A stretch of 64,000 nucleotides of DNA from an uncultured Coriobacteriales bacterium (GTDB lineage Bacteria > Actinomycetota > Coriobacteriia > Coriobacteriales > UMGS124): NCBI GenBank assembly GCA_934636245.1, contig CAKUAI010000002.1, forward strand, positions 193,044 to 257,043. Reading direction: 5' to 3'. Below are positions 1-9,398 of this stretch, in pieces. Each line of letters begins with the position of its first letter. The stretch's first letter is position 1. The notes under the pieces are model-generated. The model did no database searches, was not told the origin of the DNA, and saw nothing but the letters and a program-made list of their open reading frames with translations. The position numbers and the translations under genes were made by a program.

Positions 1-1323
1 AATCTCATTGATGACCTGGGCATATACCGAGTTGCAGGAGAGATAGGTGGCCTGGCGCAGGCTGATGTTGCCAAAGCTCTGGAACTGGTAGTTGTTCACC
101 TTCCAGTCGCCTACCGTGATGCCGCTGTTGCCGTTTGCCAGCACGGTGGGGTTCATGCCCGCCTGGATGGCTGCGGTGAGCGTGAACGTCTTGAACGACG
201 AGCCGGGCTGGCGGCGTGCCATCGTGGCGAGGTTGAACTGGTCGACGTTGTAGTCGCGGCCGCCCACCATGGCGAGGATGTAGCCGGTGTTGGGGTCGAT
301 GCACACCAGGGCGCTCTCAAGCTCGTCGTCGGCGTACTGCAGCACGCTCCACACGGCGTTCTCGGCTGCCGTCTGATACTTGGGCGAGATGGTGGTCTTG
401 ACGGTGAGGCCGCCCTTGAAGATGACGTCGGTGGAGAACTGCGTGGAGAGCGTCGACTTCACGTAGTCCACGAAGTACGGGTAGGCGTAGGCGCCCGACT
501 TCTCCGGGGGCGTGTAGCTGAGCACGAGGTCGCTCGCGACGGCGTCGTCGTATTCCTGCTGGGTGATGTGGCCCTTGTCGAGCAGGTGGGCAAGCACGAC
601 GTTGCGGCGCTCGATGGCGCTTTCGGGGTTTGCGAGCGGGTTGTAGTAGGAGGGCGACTGGGGCAGGCCCGCCAGCGTGGCCGCCTCGGCGATGGTGAGC
701 TGGGAGCAGGGCTTGCCAAAATACGTCTGCGCCGCGGCCTCGATGCCGTAGCAGCCCGCTCCATAGTAGATGGAGTTGAGGTACATCATGAGGATGTCGT
801 CTTTGGAGTACATCTGCTCGAGCTGCGTGGCGATGTAGGCCTCGCGCACCTTGCGCGACAGCGTCTGCTCGAACTGCTCGTCGGAGAGCACCGTGTTGCG
901 CACAAGCTGCTGGGTGATGGTGGAGGCGCCTTCCGAGCCGCCGGACAGCTGGGCCACGACAGCGCGCAGGATGCCCTTGATGTCGACGCCGTTGTGCTCG
1001 TAGAAGCGCTCGTCCTCGGTGTCCACCGTTGCCCACAGCACGTACTGGGAGCACTGCTCCTTCGTGATGGGGGTGCGGTTCTCCATGTAGAACTGCGCGA
1101 TGACGTTGCCGTCGGCGTCGAGCACCTGCGTGGGCTCGGCGAGCAGGTAGGCGTCGGAGTCCGAGTAGTCGGGCAGGTCCTTGAGCCACGACATCGCCAG
1201 CGAGTAGGTGGCCGATACCGAGGCGGCGATGCCTGCGACGACAAGCATCAGGGCGACGATGGCTATGTATTTGCCGACGCGTGGCTTGGCGGCCTTGCGC
1301 GTGGTGCGGTTGCGTGCGGTCAT
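1..1323 (-). CDS. Class A penicillin-binding protein (transglycosylase/transpeptidase), C-terminus cut by window edge
   Basis: The first 441 codons are present; the reading frame runs off the left edge without a stop. It builds peptidoglycan outside the membrane: glycan polymerisation by the GT51 domain, cross-linking by the transpeptidase domain. I read a basic N-tail, one membrane segment near residues 17-40, the GT51 motifs EDERFYEHNGVD and STITQQLVRN, and then the transpeptidase domain with the active-site motif PGSSFKTF (SxxK) and SCNSVY (SxN). The KTG motif would lie beyond the edge. The start ATG follows GAAAGGA with about 7 nt spacing. The gene is divergent from tyrS. Function is well supported; the exact PBP subtype is not. 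Confidence 0.93.
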   Translation of the reverse strand, partial: MTARNRTTRKAAKPRVGKYIAIVALMLVVAGIAASVSATYSLAMSWLKDLPDYSDSDAYLLAEPTQVLDADGNVIAQFYMENRTPITKEQCSQYVLWATVDTEDERFYEHNGVDIKGILRAVVAQLSGGSEGASTITQQLVRNTVLSDEQFEQTLSRKVREAYIATQLEQMYSKDDILMMYLNSIYYGAGCYGIEAAAQTYFGKPCSQLTIAEAATLAGLPQSPSYYNPLANPESAIERRNVVLAHLLDKGHITQQEYDDAVASDLVLSYTPPEKSGAYAYPYFVDYVKSTLSTQFSTDVIFKGGLTVKTTISPKYQTAAENAVWSVLQYADDELESALVCIDPNTGYILAMVGGRDYNVDQFNLATMARRQPGSSFKTFTLTAAIQAGMNPTVLANGNSGITVGDWKVNNYQFQSFGNISLRQATYLSCNSVYAQVINEI

Positions 1324-1489
1324 GCGTGGTGTCCTTTCGACGTGCACATGTAACCTTGCATTATCGCTCAAACCTTTGCGTCTCCAAAGCCTCAGGGGTC
1401 CCATGGGGGCGTTTCTTCATCGCCTGACTAGAAGCCTGAGTGAAAATTCGGCCCTAATCGCCGCTTAATTTGCGCTGGGGCGGGCTTTT

Positions 1490-1519
1490 TTGCCCAAAGT
1501 GCTATACAAGGCCTATACT
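1490..1519 (+). promoter_or_regulatory. Candidate promoter for tyrS
   Basis: TTGCCC and TATACT are separated by 18 bp, about 60 bp upstream of the tyrS start, in the AT-richest part of the tyrS/PBP divergent spacer. This is a visual match to a housekeeping sigma-factor promoter only. Confidence 0.45.
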
Positions 1520-1581
1520 TCTATATTTATCGGTCAGCTGGGGACCGCCCCGACCCGCGTCAGAGTGGCGCGTCTGAAAGG

Positions 1582-2799
1582 ATGAGTTTGTTGAACGTCT
1601 CAGTCGAAGAGCAGCTTCGCATCATCACCTCGGGCACCGACACGATCGTGCCGGTCGAGGGCCTCAAGAAGAAGCTCGAGCAGGGTCGCCCGCTCAACAT
1701 CAAGCTCGGCGTTGACCCCACGAGCCCCGACCTGCACCTGGGCCATGCCGTGCCCCTGCAGAAGATGCGCCAGTTCCAGGACCTGGGCCACAACGTCACC
1801 CTCATTATCGGTAACGGCACTGCCTTCATCGGCGACCCCTCGGGCAAGAATTCCACGCGCCCGCAGCTCTCCCATGAGCAGATCGAGTCCAACGCCCAGA
1901 CCTACGTCGAGCAGGCCATGAAGGTCCTCGACCCGGCCAAGACCAAGATCGTCCACAACGGCGACTGGATCTTGACCATGGACCTGGGCAAGCTGCTCGA
2001 GATTGCCAGCAAGTTCACCGTCGCCCGCATCCTTGAGCGCGACGACTTCACGAAGCGCTACACGAGCCACACCCCCATCGCCCTGCACGAGTTCCTCTAC
2101 CCCGTGATGCAGGCCTACGACTCGGTCATGATCAACGCCGACGTGGAGATGGGCGGCCGCGACCAGCTCTTCAACCTGCTCGCCGGCCGCGAGCTCATGG
2201 AGAAGATGGGCATGGAGCCCCAGGTTGCCCTGTGCATGCCGCTGCTCGAGGGTACCGACGGCGTGCGCAAGATGAGCAAGTCCTACGGCAACTACGTGGG
2301 CCTCACCGACACGCCCGACGACATGTTCGGCAAGATCATGTCCATCCCCGACAACCTCATCGTGCGTTACTACCGTCTCGCCACGCGCGTCGACGTGCAC
2401 GAGATCGACGCCATCGAGGCCGATCTGGCCGCCGGCACCGGCGACCCCAACGCCCTCAAGCGTAGGCTTGCCCGCATCATCATCGACAACTACCACACCC
2501 CCGGTGACGGTGAGAAGGCCGAGGAGGCTTTTAACCGCGTGCACAGGAACCACGAGGTGCCCGAAGATGTGGAGGAGTTCTCTTGCGACCTGTCCGGTGA
2601 GGTCTACCTGCCCGGCCTTCTCCAGGAGATCGGCTTTGCTGCCAGCGCCGGCGAGGGCCGCAGGCTCATCGACGGCGGCGGCGTGAAGGTCGACGGCGAG
2701 GCACTGCCCGCCAAGAGTTACAACGTGCCCGGCTCCGACCTTGCGGGCCGTGTGCTGCAGGCCGGCAAGCGCCGCTTCGCGCGCATTCAGGCCCGCTAG
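1582..2799 (+). CDS. tyrS: Tyrosyl-tRNA synthetase
   Basis: This 405-residue cytoplasmic class I aminoacyl-tRNA synthetase charges tRNA-Tyr with tyrosine. The HIGH-type motif HLGH is at residues 52-55 and KMSKS at about 230-234. An S4 RNA-binding domain occupies roughly the last 65 residues (GEGRRLIDGGGVKVDG). Length is typical for bacterial TyrS. The ATG follows GAAAGG with close spacing. It is monocistronic, with its own candidate promoter and a terminator downstream. I saw no convincing T-box leader. Confidence 0.98.
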   Translation: MSLLNVSVEEQLRIITSGTDTIVPVEGLKKKLEQGRPLNIKLGVDPTSPDLHLGHAVPLQKMRQFQDLGHNVTLIIGNGTAFIGDPSGKNSTRPQLSHEQIESNAQTYVEQAMKVLDPAKTKIVHNGDWILTMDLGKLLEIASKFTVARILERDDFTKRYTSHTPIALHEFLYPVMQAYDSVMINADVEMGGRDQLFNLLAGRELMEKMGMEPQVALCMPLLEGTDGVRKMSKSYGNYVGLTDTPDDMFGKIMSIPDNLIVRYYRLATRVDVHEIDAIEADLAAGTGDPNALKRRLARIIIDNYHTPGDGEKAEEAFNRVHRNHEVPEDVEEFSCDLSGEVYLPGLLQEIGFAASAGEGRRLIDGGGVKVDGEALPAKSYNVPGSDLAGRVLQAGKRRFARIQAR

Positions 2800-2848
2800 G
2801 GGCGATTTCGGCAAAGCTTGCTTTGCAAAGTAAGTGAGGCTTTCTTTT

Positions 2849-2882
2849 GGGCGGTCCGCCGTGTGCGGGTCGCCCATTTTTT
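2849..2882 (+). terminator. Rho-independent terminator after tyrS
   Basis: GGGCG (2849-2853) pairs with CGCCC (2871-2875), with further GC pairing inside (CGC/GCG), and a run of six T follows. Confidence 0.7.
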
Positions 2883-2914
2883 GTGCCGCAGGTGGCGAGA
2901 GAAAAGTTCACTGA

Positions 2915-2970
2915 TTGTCACACATTTGTCACGAGCGCAAAGAGCCAGGTTGGGCATAGTGCCGTGACAA
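2915..2970 (+). promoter_or_regulatory. SARP-type heptamer repeats upstream of the SARP gene
   Basis: TTGTCAC occurs at 2915-2921 and again at 2926-2932, a direct heptamer repeat with a 4-bp spacer (11-bp period). An inverted copy, GTGACAA, lies at 2964-2970, six bases before TATATA (2977-2982), a possible -10 box. SARP-family activators are known to bind direct heptamers with about 11-bp periodicity. The downstream gene encodes such a protein, so autoregulation is an inference. Confidence 0.4.
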
Positions 2971-3068
2971 GCGCGTTATATATAAAAGTCTCATATGATT
3001 TTGGGTTATAGCCCTGCATGCGCAAATGTTACCGTCTTTTTCAAAGTACCAGGAAAAGGCATGTTTTT

Positions 3069-6000
3069 GTGTCCTTGTTCGCAATGGAGGCGGAGTCGGA
3101 GTTGGGCTATGCAGGGCAGGATCGAACCTTCAGGGCGGCCCAGCGCTCGCTTGTGCCTCGGCCGCAGCTCTTGGATGAGATAGACGACGGATTGAGCAGA
3201 GAGGGCATCGTCGTGCTGAGGGCCCCGTGGGGGTATGGCAAGACGACGCTGTTGCGCGAGTACGCGTCTCGTGCCCTGCAGACGCATGCCTGTACGGTGG
3301 TGAACGTTGACTTTGCATCGCCTGAGGTGATGGCCTACATGGCGGGCAGTGACGGCGAACTGGAGAGGACTCTTGTGCGCGGTGGATGCCTCGATGCAGG
3401 TGAGGGGCAGGGTGCGATCGATCGCGCCTGCGCACCCTCGCGGGCCGAGGATGCCGCATGCGTCAAAAGTCGTCACGGCCGCAAGCCGGCACCCTTACGG
3501 GTTCCCGCGCGCTATGCGCATCGCGCCTCGCGCGCCGTCTGGCTGCTTCTTCGTGGGCTTGCGGTTCCCTGGGCGCGTGCTGTCGACGCGGGTCAGAAGG
3601 ACGCATACGAGCGCGAGGAAACAAGGCCGCTGCTGTTGATCGACAACCTTCCGCGCCTCGAGCGCGACCAAGTGGCGGATTTTGCCCGCGCGTTGCATTT
3701 TTGGGCAAGTCGGGGAGCGCACGTCGTGATTGCCTGCGTGCCCAGCAGCGGACTCGACCCACGGGTCCTTCCCCATGCGCACTTTCTCGGCCCTGACATG
3801 CTCGGTGTGTCTGAGCAGGAAATGAGCATGTGGGCGCGTTGGCTGTCCATTGCCCGCGACGTGGATGTCAAGGAGCTGACGAACGGTGTCCCTGCGCTGG
3901 TAGGGGCATGTGCGCGTATCCGAACGAGCGACGCGCGCTGTGATGCGGGCTTTCTGCACACGTGCGAGCACGTTATGAGCCACGCCCTTGTCGAGCCCCT
4001 TGCACACGGGGCCGACCTCGCGCGCCGGGCGATGATGGTGTTGGGCCGTGGAAGGCTGTCGGAGGTGGCGGCGGTCGGCGCGCTCTGCGAATCCCGCGAG
4101 CTTGAGGAGCTCGCGTTCAACTTTCCCATGCTCGGCATCGACTCCATGCGAGGAGTGTTCTGTTGCCCGCCCCTTGTCCCCGGAATGGGGTATTCGTGCG
4201 TGCGCATGTGCGTTGAGGACGACGAGAAGCTTGGAGGCAGATGCGTCGAGCTCTTGCTTCGCCGCGGCGAAGCGCAGCGTGCGGGACTGATACTCGGGTT
4301 TTTGTCGCCGCGGGAGCGGGCACGCCTGTTGGAGGCGCATCCGGCGGAGTTTGCCGACGTGCTTGTGCCTGAGATGATAGGCGAGAGTGTTGAGGCAAGC
4401 AGGATGCGCGGGTTTCCCGTGGGTGCAGGGCATGAGCAGCTGCAGGCATTTGCGGATATATGCCGCGACAAGAGGCCTGGGGAGGAGCCTTGCGGGTTTG
4501 CCGGCGACATTGCGGCCGTGCTGGGCTTTTGGCAAGGTTTTGCGGGGTTTGCGTCCAGGTACGACAACGGCAGTGTGGCGGGCCTCGTCAACGAATTAGG
4601 GCAGGCCGGCCTTGCTGCCGATATCGAACGGTACGATTGCGCACTCGCGCGGCTTGAGAGCCTCTTGGCTGCCCGGAAGCAGGACGGCTTGGGCGAGGCC
4701 GCCTTGCGCTGCCATGCAGCCTTGTGCGGCATTCTTTGCGGGCAGGCGGGTCGGGCGCGCGCCTGGTTGGCTCCTTTCGCTGAACGCAAGCGCGGGTTTC
4801 GATTCAATCCCAGCGTTCCGAGCGGTGTTGCCGACGCCATGTTGGCAGCATGCGTGGCTCTGGCGGGCCATGCTGAGGAACTGGCAAGCTCGAAAATCCC
4901 GACGGTTCCGACGCTTGACTCCGTACGCGCCTCAAAACGCTACCTTGAGGACCGTCAGGTGGGCTTCGGTGTCTCGCTGTGCACATGCATAGAGGCGCTG
5001 CTGCTTGTGACGGGCGGGGACGAAGCGCGCGCAGACGCGTTGATAGACGTTCAGCTGCGGCGCTGGTCGCAGACAGGGTGTTGTCTCGGGCAAGCGGCTG
5101 CGCGACTCGGCAAGGCGCATTGCGCCCTCGTGCAGAACCGTCCCTCCCAAGCGCGCGACCATGCCGCTCTTGCTTTGGGCATTGCCCAGAAGCTGCGCTT
5201 TCCCCGTTTGGAGCGATTTGCGCGTCTGTATCTCGTCGTTGCGCTGATTCGACGAGAGGACAAGTACGAGATAGGCGAACACGAGCTTGTGGTGCGCGCC
5301 CAGGCTGACGCGAGGCGCGGTCACGAGGGGGCGAGCCTGCTGCTCGCCCGTGCGCTGATCGATGTGTCGCAGAAGGATCTCGCGGCTGCCCGCGAGGGGC
5401 TTGAGGCGCTTGCCGCTCTGGGGAATCCCATGCAACTGCGCCTGGCCGCGCTTGTCGGGCGCGCGCTGGGCTCTGACCGGGAGGCCTTCGTGGGGTGCAT
5501 GCCGCGCGAGCTCCTGCGCGAATACGGGGCCGTGCGCGATGCCCGCCGCAGGCCCACGCGCTTGAACGTCGATGACGATGCCTGCCTGTCTGCTGGATCC
5601 ACTGACCTGATCAACCCTGACAGGGGCCTGTTTTTGCAGGTGTTTGGCATGATGGGAGGCACGCTGAACGGCAGGCGTCTGCAAGAGTGCGACTGGGGTC
5701 GCACGAAGGGAATGTTCATTGCATGCCTTTTGGCCCTAAGACCTGACGGCAGAATTCTGAGAGATGAGCTGGCAGATGTCCTGTATTCCTCCGAGACGCA
5801 TCAACAGCGTATGAGCGCTTTTAACACCACGCTCAGCTGCCTGCGCACGGCCCTGGGCCAGACGGGAGGAGGCCCCGAGTACATCATAGGCAGCATGGGT
5901 ACCCTGGGGCTCAACTACTCGATTGTCGATACCGACGTTCGTAGGTTCGAGCAAGCAACGACGGGTCTTTTGGCGCAGCACGACGAGATGACGCTGCGCG

Positions 6001-6407
6001 AGCTCGTCGACGAGTGCAACTCTCTCGTGCACCTGTTCGGTTTGGGCCCCGACGAGCGACTCGCCGAGCTGGGGGAGCCTGTCGCCCGGCGTGTCGAGCA
6101 GCTGCGCGACCGATTTGTCGACTGCATGCTCGTGGCGGTGGACGCGTGCTACGTCCGCGGGGAATTCGACATGGCGCTAGGCTTTGCCCGACACGCCGAC
6201 GTCGCGGCGCCCGGCCGCGGTGACGTCGAGGCGGCGTACAACCAAGCGCTGCAAGCCCGGGCGCGCAGGGGCGCGCCCGAACCGTCGCCTCGTTGCGCTC
6301 GCGTCTGCGCCGCGTCCGAGTCGTCGGTGCCCGCGAGGAAAGCGCCCGTGCAGCCTGCCATCGCGTGCGCCTCGCATGGGCCAACCGGTTCGGGTTGGCA
6401 GTCATAA
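3069..6407 (+). CDS. Large SARP/BTAD transcriptional regulator with STAND-type ATPase domain
   Basis: This protein of about 1,110 residues combines an N-terminal P-loop ATPase (APWGYGKTT about 50 residues in; LLLIDNLPRLE as Walker B) with a long helical, TPR-like middle. At the C-terminus it has an OmpR-type winged helix (from about residue 852, LFLQVFGMMGGTLNGR...) followed by a bacterial transcriptional activation (BTAD) region. MalT/AfsR-like regulators use this layout to sense a ligand and switch on ATP binding. The C-terminal placement of the SARP domain is the reverse of AfsR. The start is uncertain: GTG at 3069 has AGGAAAAGG 9 nt upstream, while in-frame ATGs at 3018 and 3084 have no Shine-Dalgarno. 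The target genes are unknown; heptamer repeats lie just upstream. Confidence 0.82.
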   Translation: MSLFAMEAESELGYAGQDRTFRAAQRSLVPRPQLLDEIDDGLSREGIVVLRAPWGYGKTTLLREYASRALQTHACTVVNVDFASPEVMAYMAGSDGELERTLVRGGCLDAGEGQGAIDRACAPSRAEDAACVKSRHGRKPAPLRVPARYAHRASRAVWLLLRGLAVPWARAVDAGQKDAYEREETRPLLLIDNLPRLERDQVADFARALHFWASRGAHVVIACVPSSGLDPRVLPHAHFLGPDMLGVSEQEMSMWARWLSIARDVDVKELTNGVPALVGACARIRTSDARCDAGFLHTCEHVMSHALVEPLAHGADLARRAMMVLGRGRLSEVAAVGALCESRELEELAFNFPMLGIDSMRGVFCCPPLVPGMGYSCVRMCVEDDEKLGGRCVELLLRRGEAQRAGLILGFLSPRERARLLEAHPAEFADVLVPEMIGESVEASRMRGFPVGAGHEQLQAFADICRDKRPGEEPCGFAGDIAAVLGFWQGFAGFASRYDNGSVAGLVNELGQAGLAADIERYDCALARLESLLAARKQDGLGEAALRCHAALCGILCGQAGRARAWLAPFAERKRGFRFNPSVPSGVADAMLAACVALAGHAEELASSKIPTVPTLDSVRASKRYLEDRQVGFGVSLCTCIEALLLVTGGDEARADALIDVQLRRWSQTGCCLGQAAARLGKAHCALVQNRPSQARDHAALALGIAQKLRFPRLERFARLYLVVALIRREDKYEIGEHELVVRAQADARRGHEGASLLLARALIDVSQKDLAAAREGLEALAALGNPMQLRLAALVGRALGSDREAFVGCMPRELLREYGAVRDARRRPTRLNVDDDACLSAGSTDLINPDRGLFLQVFGMMGGTLNGRRLQECDWGRTKGMFIACLLALRPDGRILRDELADVLYSSETHQQRMSAFNTTLSCLRTALGQTGGGPEYIIGSMGTLGLNYSIVDTDVRRFEQATTGLLAQHDEMTLRELVDECNSLVHLFGLGPDERLAELGEPVARRVEQLRDRFVDCMLVAVDACYVRGEFDMALGFARHADVAAPGRGDVEAAYNQALQARARRGAPEPSPRCARVCAASESSVPARKAPVQPAIACASHGPTGSGWQS

Positions 6408-6627
6408 CGCATCGTTTGGACTCGTGCGTGTTTGTTGCGAGGTTTATGCGTCTTTACCTGTGCTCTTCCTGGAACATGCCCGTGTGAAAGGGGATAAAGC
6501 GAGCTATGTGCTACATTGCATCTTTGCGAGACTGCACATTGTTGGCAGTTTTGTCAGCTGTTGACCGACCAGACCGCAGGGCCGGCCCCTGGAAAGGGCC
6601 CGGCTCCAGACACGAATAAGGGATGTT

Positions 6628-9396
6628 ATGGCTGGTTTTCTTTCTAAGCTTCTCAACATGGGCGCCGACAAGGAGCTCAAACGCTTTGAGAAGATTTGCG
6701 CTCACATCAACGAGATTGAGCCTAACTACGTCAAGATGAGCGACGCCGAGCTCGCCGCGTGCACGCCCGCCTTCCGTGAGCGACTCGAGCACGGCGAGAC
6801 GCTCGACGACCTGCTGCCCGAGGCGTTCGCCGCCATGCGCGAGGCCTCCAAGCGCGTGCTGGGCATGCGCCACTTCGACGTGCAGATCATCGGCGGCATC
6901 GCCTTGCACAACGGCATGATCGCCGAGATGAAGACCGGCGAAGGTAAGACGCTCGTCGCCAACCTCGCCGGCTACCTCAATGCCCTTGCCGGCAAGGGCG
7001 TGCACGTCGTCACAGTCAACGACTACCTGGCCCGCCGCGACGGCGAGCAGATGGGCCGCGTCTACAACTTCCTTGGCATGAACGTGGGCCTGTTGCAGAA
7101 CAGCATGCGTCCGGCCGCGAAGCGCGAGGCCTACAAGGCCGACGTCACCTACGGCACGAACACCGAGTTCGGCTTTGACTACCTGCGCGACAACATGGTC
7201 TCCCGTGCTGAGGACCGCGTGCAGCGCCCGCATTTCTTCGCCATCGTCGACGAGGTCGACTCCATCCTCATTGACGAGGCGCGTACCCCGCTTATCATCT
7301 CCGGCGCCGGCACCCGCTCCACCGAGACCTACGCCAAGTTCGCCCGCGCCGTCAAGCACCTGCGCCCCGAGGTCGATTTCGAGCTGGATGAGGCCAAGCA
7401 CACCATTGCGGCCACCGAGCAGGGCCTGCGCAAGGTCGAGCAGCTCGTGGGCATCGACAACATCTACAGCGACATGTCGGGCCAGCTTGTGAACCACCTG
7501 CAGCAGGCGCTTAAGGCCCAGTTCATGTTCCACCGCGACAAGGACTACGTGGTGGACGGCGACGAGGTCAAGATCGTCGACGAGTTCACGGGTCGTATCA
7601 TGGACGGTCGCCGTTGGTCCGAGGGCCTGCACCAGGCCGTCGAGGCCAAAGAGGGCGTGCTTGTGCGTGAGGAGAACCAGACCCTGGCCACCATCACGCT
7701 GCAGAACTACTTCCGTCTCTACGAGAAGCTCTCGGGCATGACCGGTACCGCCCTTACCGAGGACGCCGAGTTCCGCCAGATTTACAAGCTGCCGGTGCAG
7801 CCCATCCCGCCGAACAGGCCCGTCATCCGCGACGACAGGGATGACCTGGTCTACCGCACCATCGACATTAAGTTCAACGCCGTGGTCGAGGACGTCATCG
7901 CCCGCCATGCCCAGGGCCAGCCGGTGCTCGTCGGCACCGTTTCCATCGAGAGCTCCGAGAAACTCTCCGGTCTTTTGACCCGCCGCGGCATCAAGCACGA
8001 GGTCCTCAACGCCAAGCATCACGAGCGCGAGGCAGCCATCGTCGCCCAGGCCGGTCGTTTGGGTGCCGTTACCATCGCCACGAACATGGCCGGTCGTGGT
8101 ACCGACATCCTGTTGGGCGGTAACCCCGACTTCCTGTCGCTCGACATCCTGCGCGACCACGGCATCGACCCCGCTTCCGAGGACACCACCGACGAGCAGC
8201 GCGCCGAGGCCCTGGCCCAGGCCAAGATGATTTGCTCCGAGGAGAAGGAGAAGGTCCGTGCTGCCGGCGGTCTGTGCGTCATCGGTACCGAGCGCCATGA
8301 GTCGCGCCGTATCGATAACCAGCTGCGCGGCCGCTCCGGTCGTCAGGGCGACCCGGGTTGCACGCAGTTCTACCTCTCCCTCGAGGACGACCTCATGCGC
8401 AAGTTCGGCGGCGACAAGATGGCCAGCATCGGCGATCTCATGCAGCGCATGAACATGCCCGACGACATGCCCATCCAGGCCAAGCTCGTCTCCAAGTCGG
8501 TTGAGAGCGCGCAGCGCAAGGTCGAGGACATGAACTTCGCCGCCCGTAAGCACGTTCTCGAGTACGACGACGTCATGAACAAGCAGCGCCAGGTCATCTA
8601 TGCCGAGCGCAACCTCATTCTCGACGGCAAGGACATCTCCGAGCACGTGGAGGAAGTGCTTGAGGACACGGTCTCCCGCCGTGCCGTCAGCTTTATCCCC
8701 GACAACGTCGATCCCGCCGAGTGGGATGTCGACGGTCTTGTTTCCTGGCTCGAGCAGCTTACCGGCAAGGAGGAGGTCGACGCCGCCGCACTCATCGCCT
8801 CCGGCGAGGCCGACGAGTCGCGCGACGCAGTCGTGGCATGGGTCAAGGATGCCTACGAGCAGAAGGCCCAGGCGCTGGGCCCCGAGCTTACGCGCGTGCT
8901 CGAGCGTCAGGTCATGCTGCGCGTCATCGACACGCGTTGGATGAACTACCTGCAGGAGATGGATTACCTCAAGGCGGGCATCGGCCTTCGCGGCTACGGC
9001 CAGCGCGACCCGCTCGTCGAGTACAAGGAAGAGGCGTACGCAGCCTTCGGCCTGCTCGTCGACACCATGTACGAGGACTTCCTGCGCACGGTGCTGCGCA
9101 TCGAGCTTGCCCAGGCCCCCGGTACCGCTCCGGCCGCGCCCCAGGCACCCAGCATGCTTGCCGGCGCCCGCTTCTCCGGCCCGGCCGAGGTCGACGGCGA
9201 CAACCGTCCCCGCGTGCGCCACGTCCCGGCCACCCGCCGCGGCGCTCAGGTTCCTGCCGCGCCCCAGGCTGCCGAGGACAAGACCAAGACCTATGTTGCC
9301 AAGGACGAGGACCCCTACGCCGGCGTGGGCCGCAATGACAAGTGCCCCTGCGGCAGCGGCAAGAAGTTCAAGGACTGCCACGGGAAGAACGCATAA
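6628..9396 (+). CDS. secA: Preprotein translocase ATPase SecA
   Basis: This 922-residue motor drives unfolded preproteins through SecYEG using ATP. Walker A is MKTGEGKT at 101-108 and the DEAD-like box is VDEVDSILIDEAR near 208. The helicase motif region MAGRGTDILLGG and the complete C-terminal SEC-C zinc motif (CPCGSGKKFKDCH) are present. The ATG follows AAGGG. It is followed after 2 nt by prfB, so the two are surely co-transcribed. Length and motifs are those of the canonical SecA1. Confidence 0.98.
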   Translation: MAGFLSKLLNMGADKELKRFEKICAHINEIEPNYVKMSDAELAACTPAFRERLEHGETLDDLLPEAFAAMREASKRVLGMRHFDVQIIGGIALHNGMIAEMKTGEGKTLVANLAGYLNALAGKGVHVVTVNDYLARRDGEQMGRVYNFLGMNVGLLQNSMRPAAKREAYKADVTYGTNTEFGFDYLRDNMVSRAEDRVQRPHFFAIVDEVDSILIDEARTPLIISGAGTRSTETYAKFARAVKHLRPEVDFELDEAKHTIAATEQGLRKVEQLVGIDNIYSDMSGQLVNHLQQALKAQFMFHRDKDYVVDGDEVKIVDEFTGRIMDGRRWSEGLHQAVEAKEGVLVREENQTLATITLQNYFRLYEKLSGMTGTALTEDAEFRQIYKLPVQPIPPNRPVIRDDRDDLVYRTIDIKFNAVVEDVIARHAQGQPVLVGTVSIESSEKLSGLLTRRGIKHEVLNAKHHEREAAIVAQAGRLGAVTIATNMAGRGTDILLGGNPDFLSLDILRDHGIDPASEDTTDEQRAEALAQAKMICSEEKEKVRAAGGLCVIGTERHESRRIDNQLRGRSGRQGDPGCTQFYLSLEDDLMRKFGGDKMASIGDLMQRMNMPDDMPIQAKLVSKSVESAQRKVEDMNFAARKHVLEYDDVMNKQRQVIYAERNLILDGKDISEHVEEVLEDTVSRRAVSFIPDNVDPAEWDVDGLVSWLEQLTGKEEVDAAALIASGEADESRDAVVAWVKDAYEQKAQALGPELTRVLERQVMLRVIDTRWMNYLQEMDYLKAGIGLRGYGQRDPLVEYKEEAYAAFGLLVDTMYEDFLRTVLRIELAQAPGTAPAAPQAPSMLAGARFSGPAEVDGDNRPRVRHVPATRRGAQVPAAPQAAEDKTKTYVAKDEDPYAGVGRNDKCPCGSGKKFKDCHGKNA

Positions 9397-9398
9397 CG

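Noticed and set aside
568..1353. 261-codon plus-strand frame over the penicillin-binding protein
   Set aside because: The minus strand shows clear transglycosylase and transpeptidase motifs in one frame through the same region; the plus frame is its shadow.
1440..1581. Possible T-box leader before tyrS
   Set aside because: AGAGTGGCGCG near 1562 faintly recalls the T-box sequence, but the conserved AGGGTGGNACCGCG core and a specifier stem were not found.
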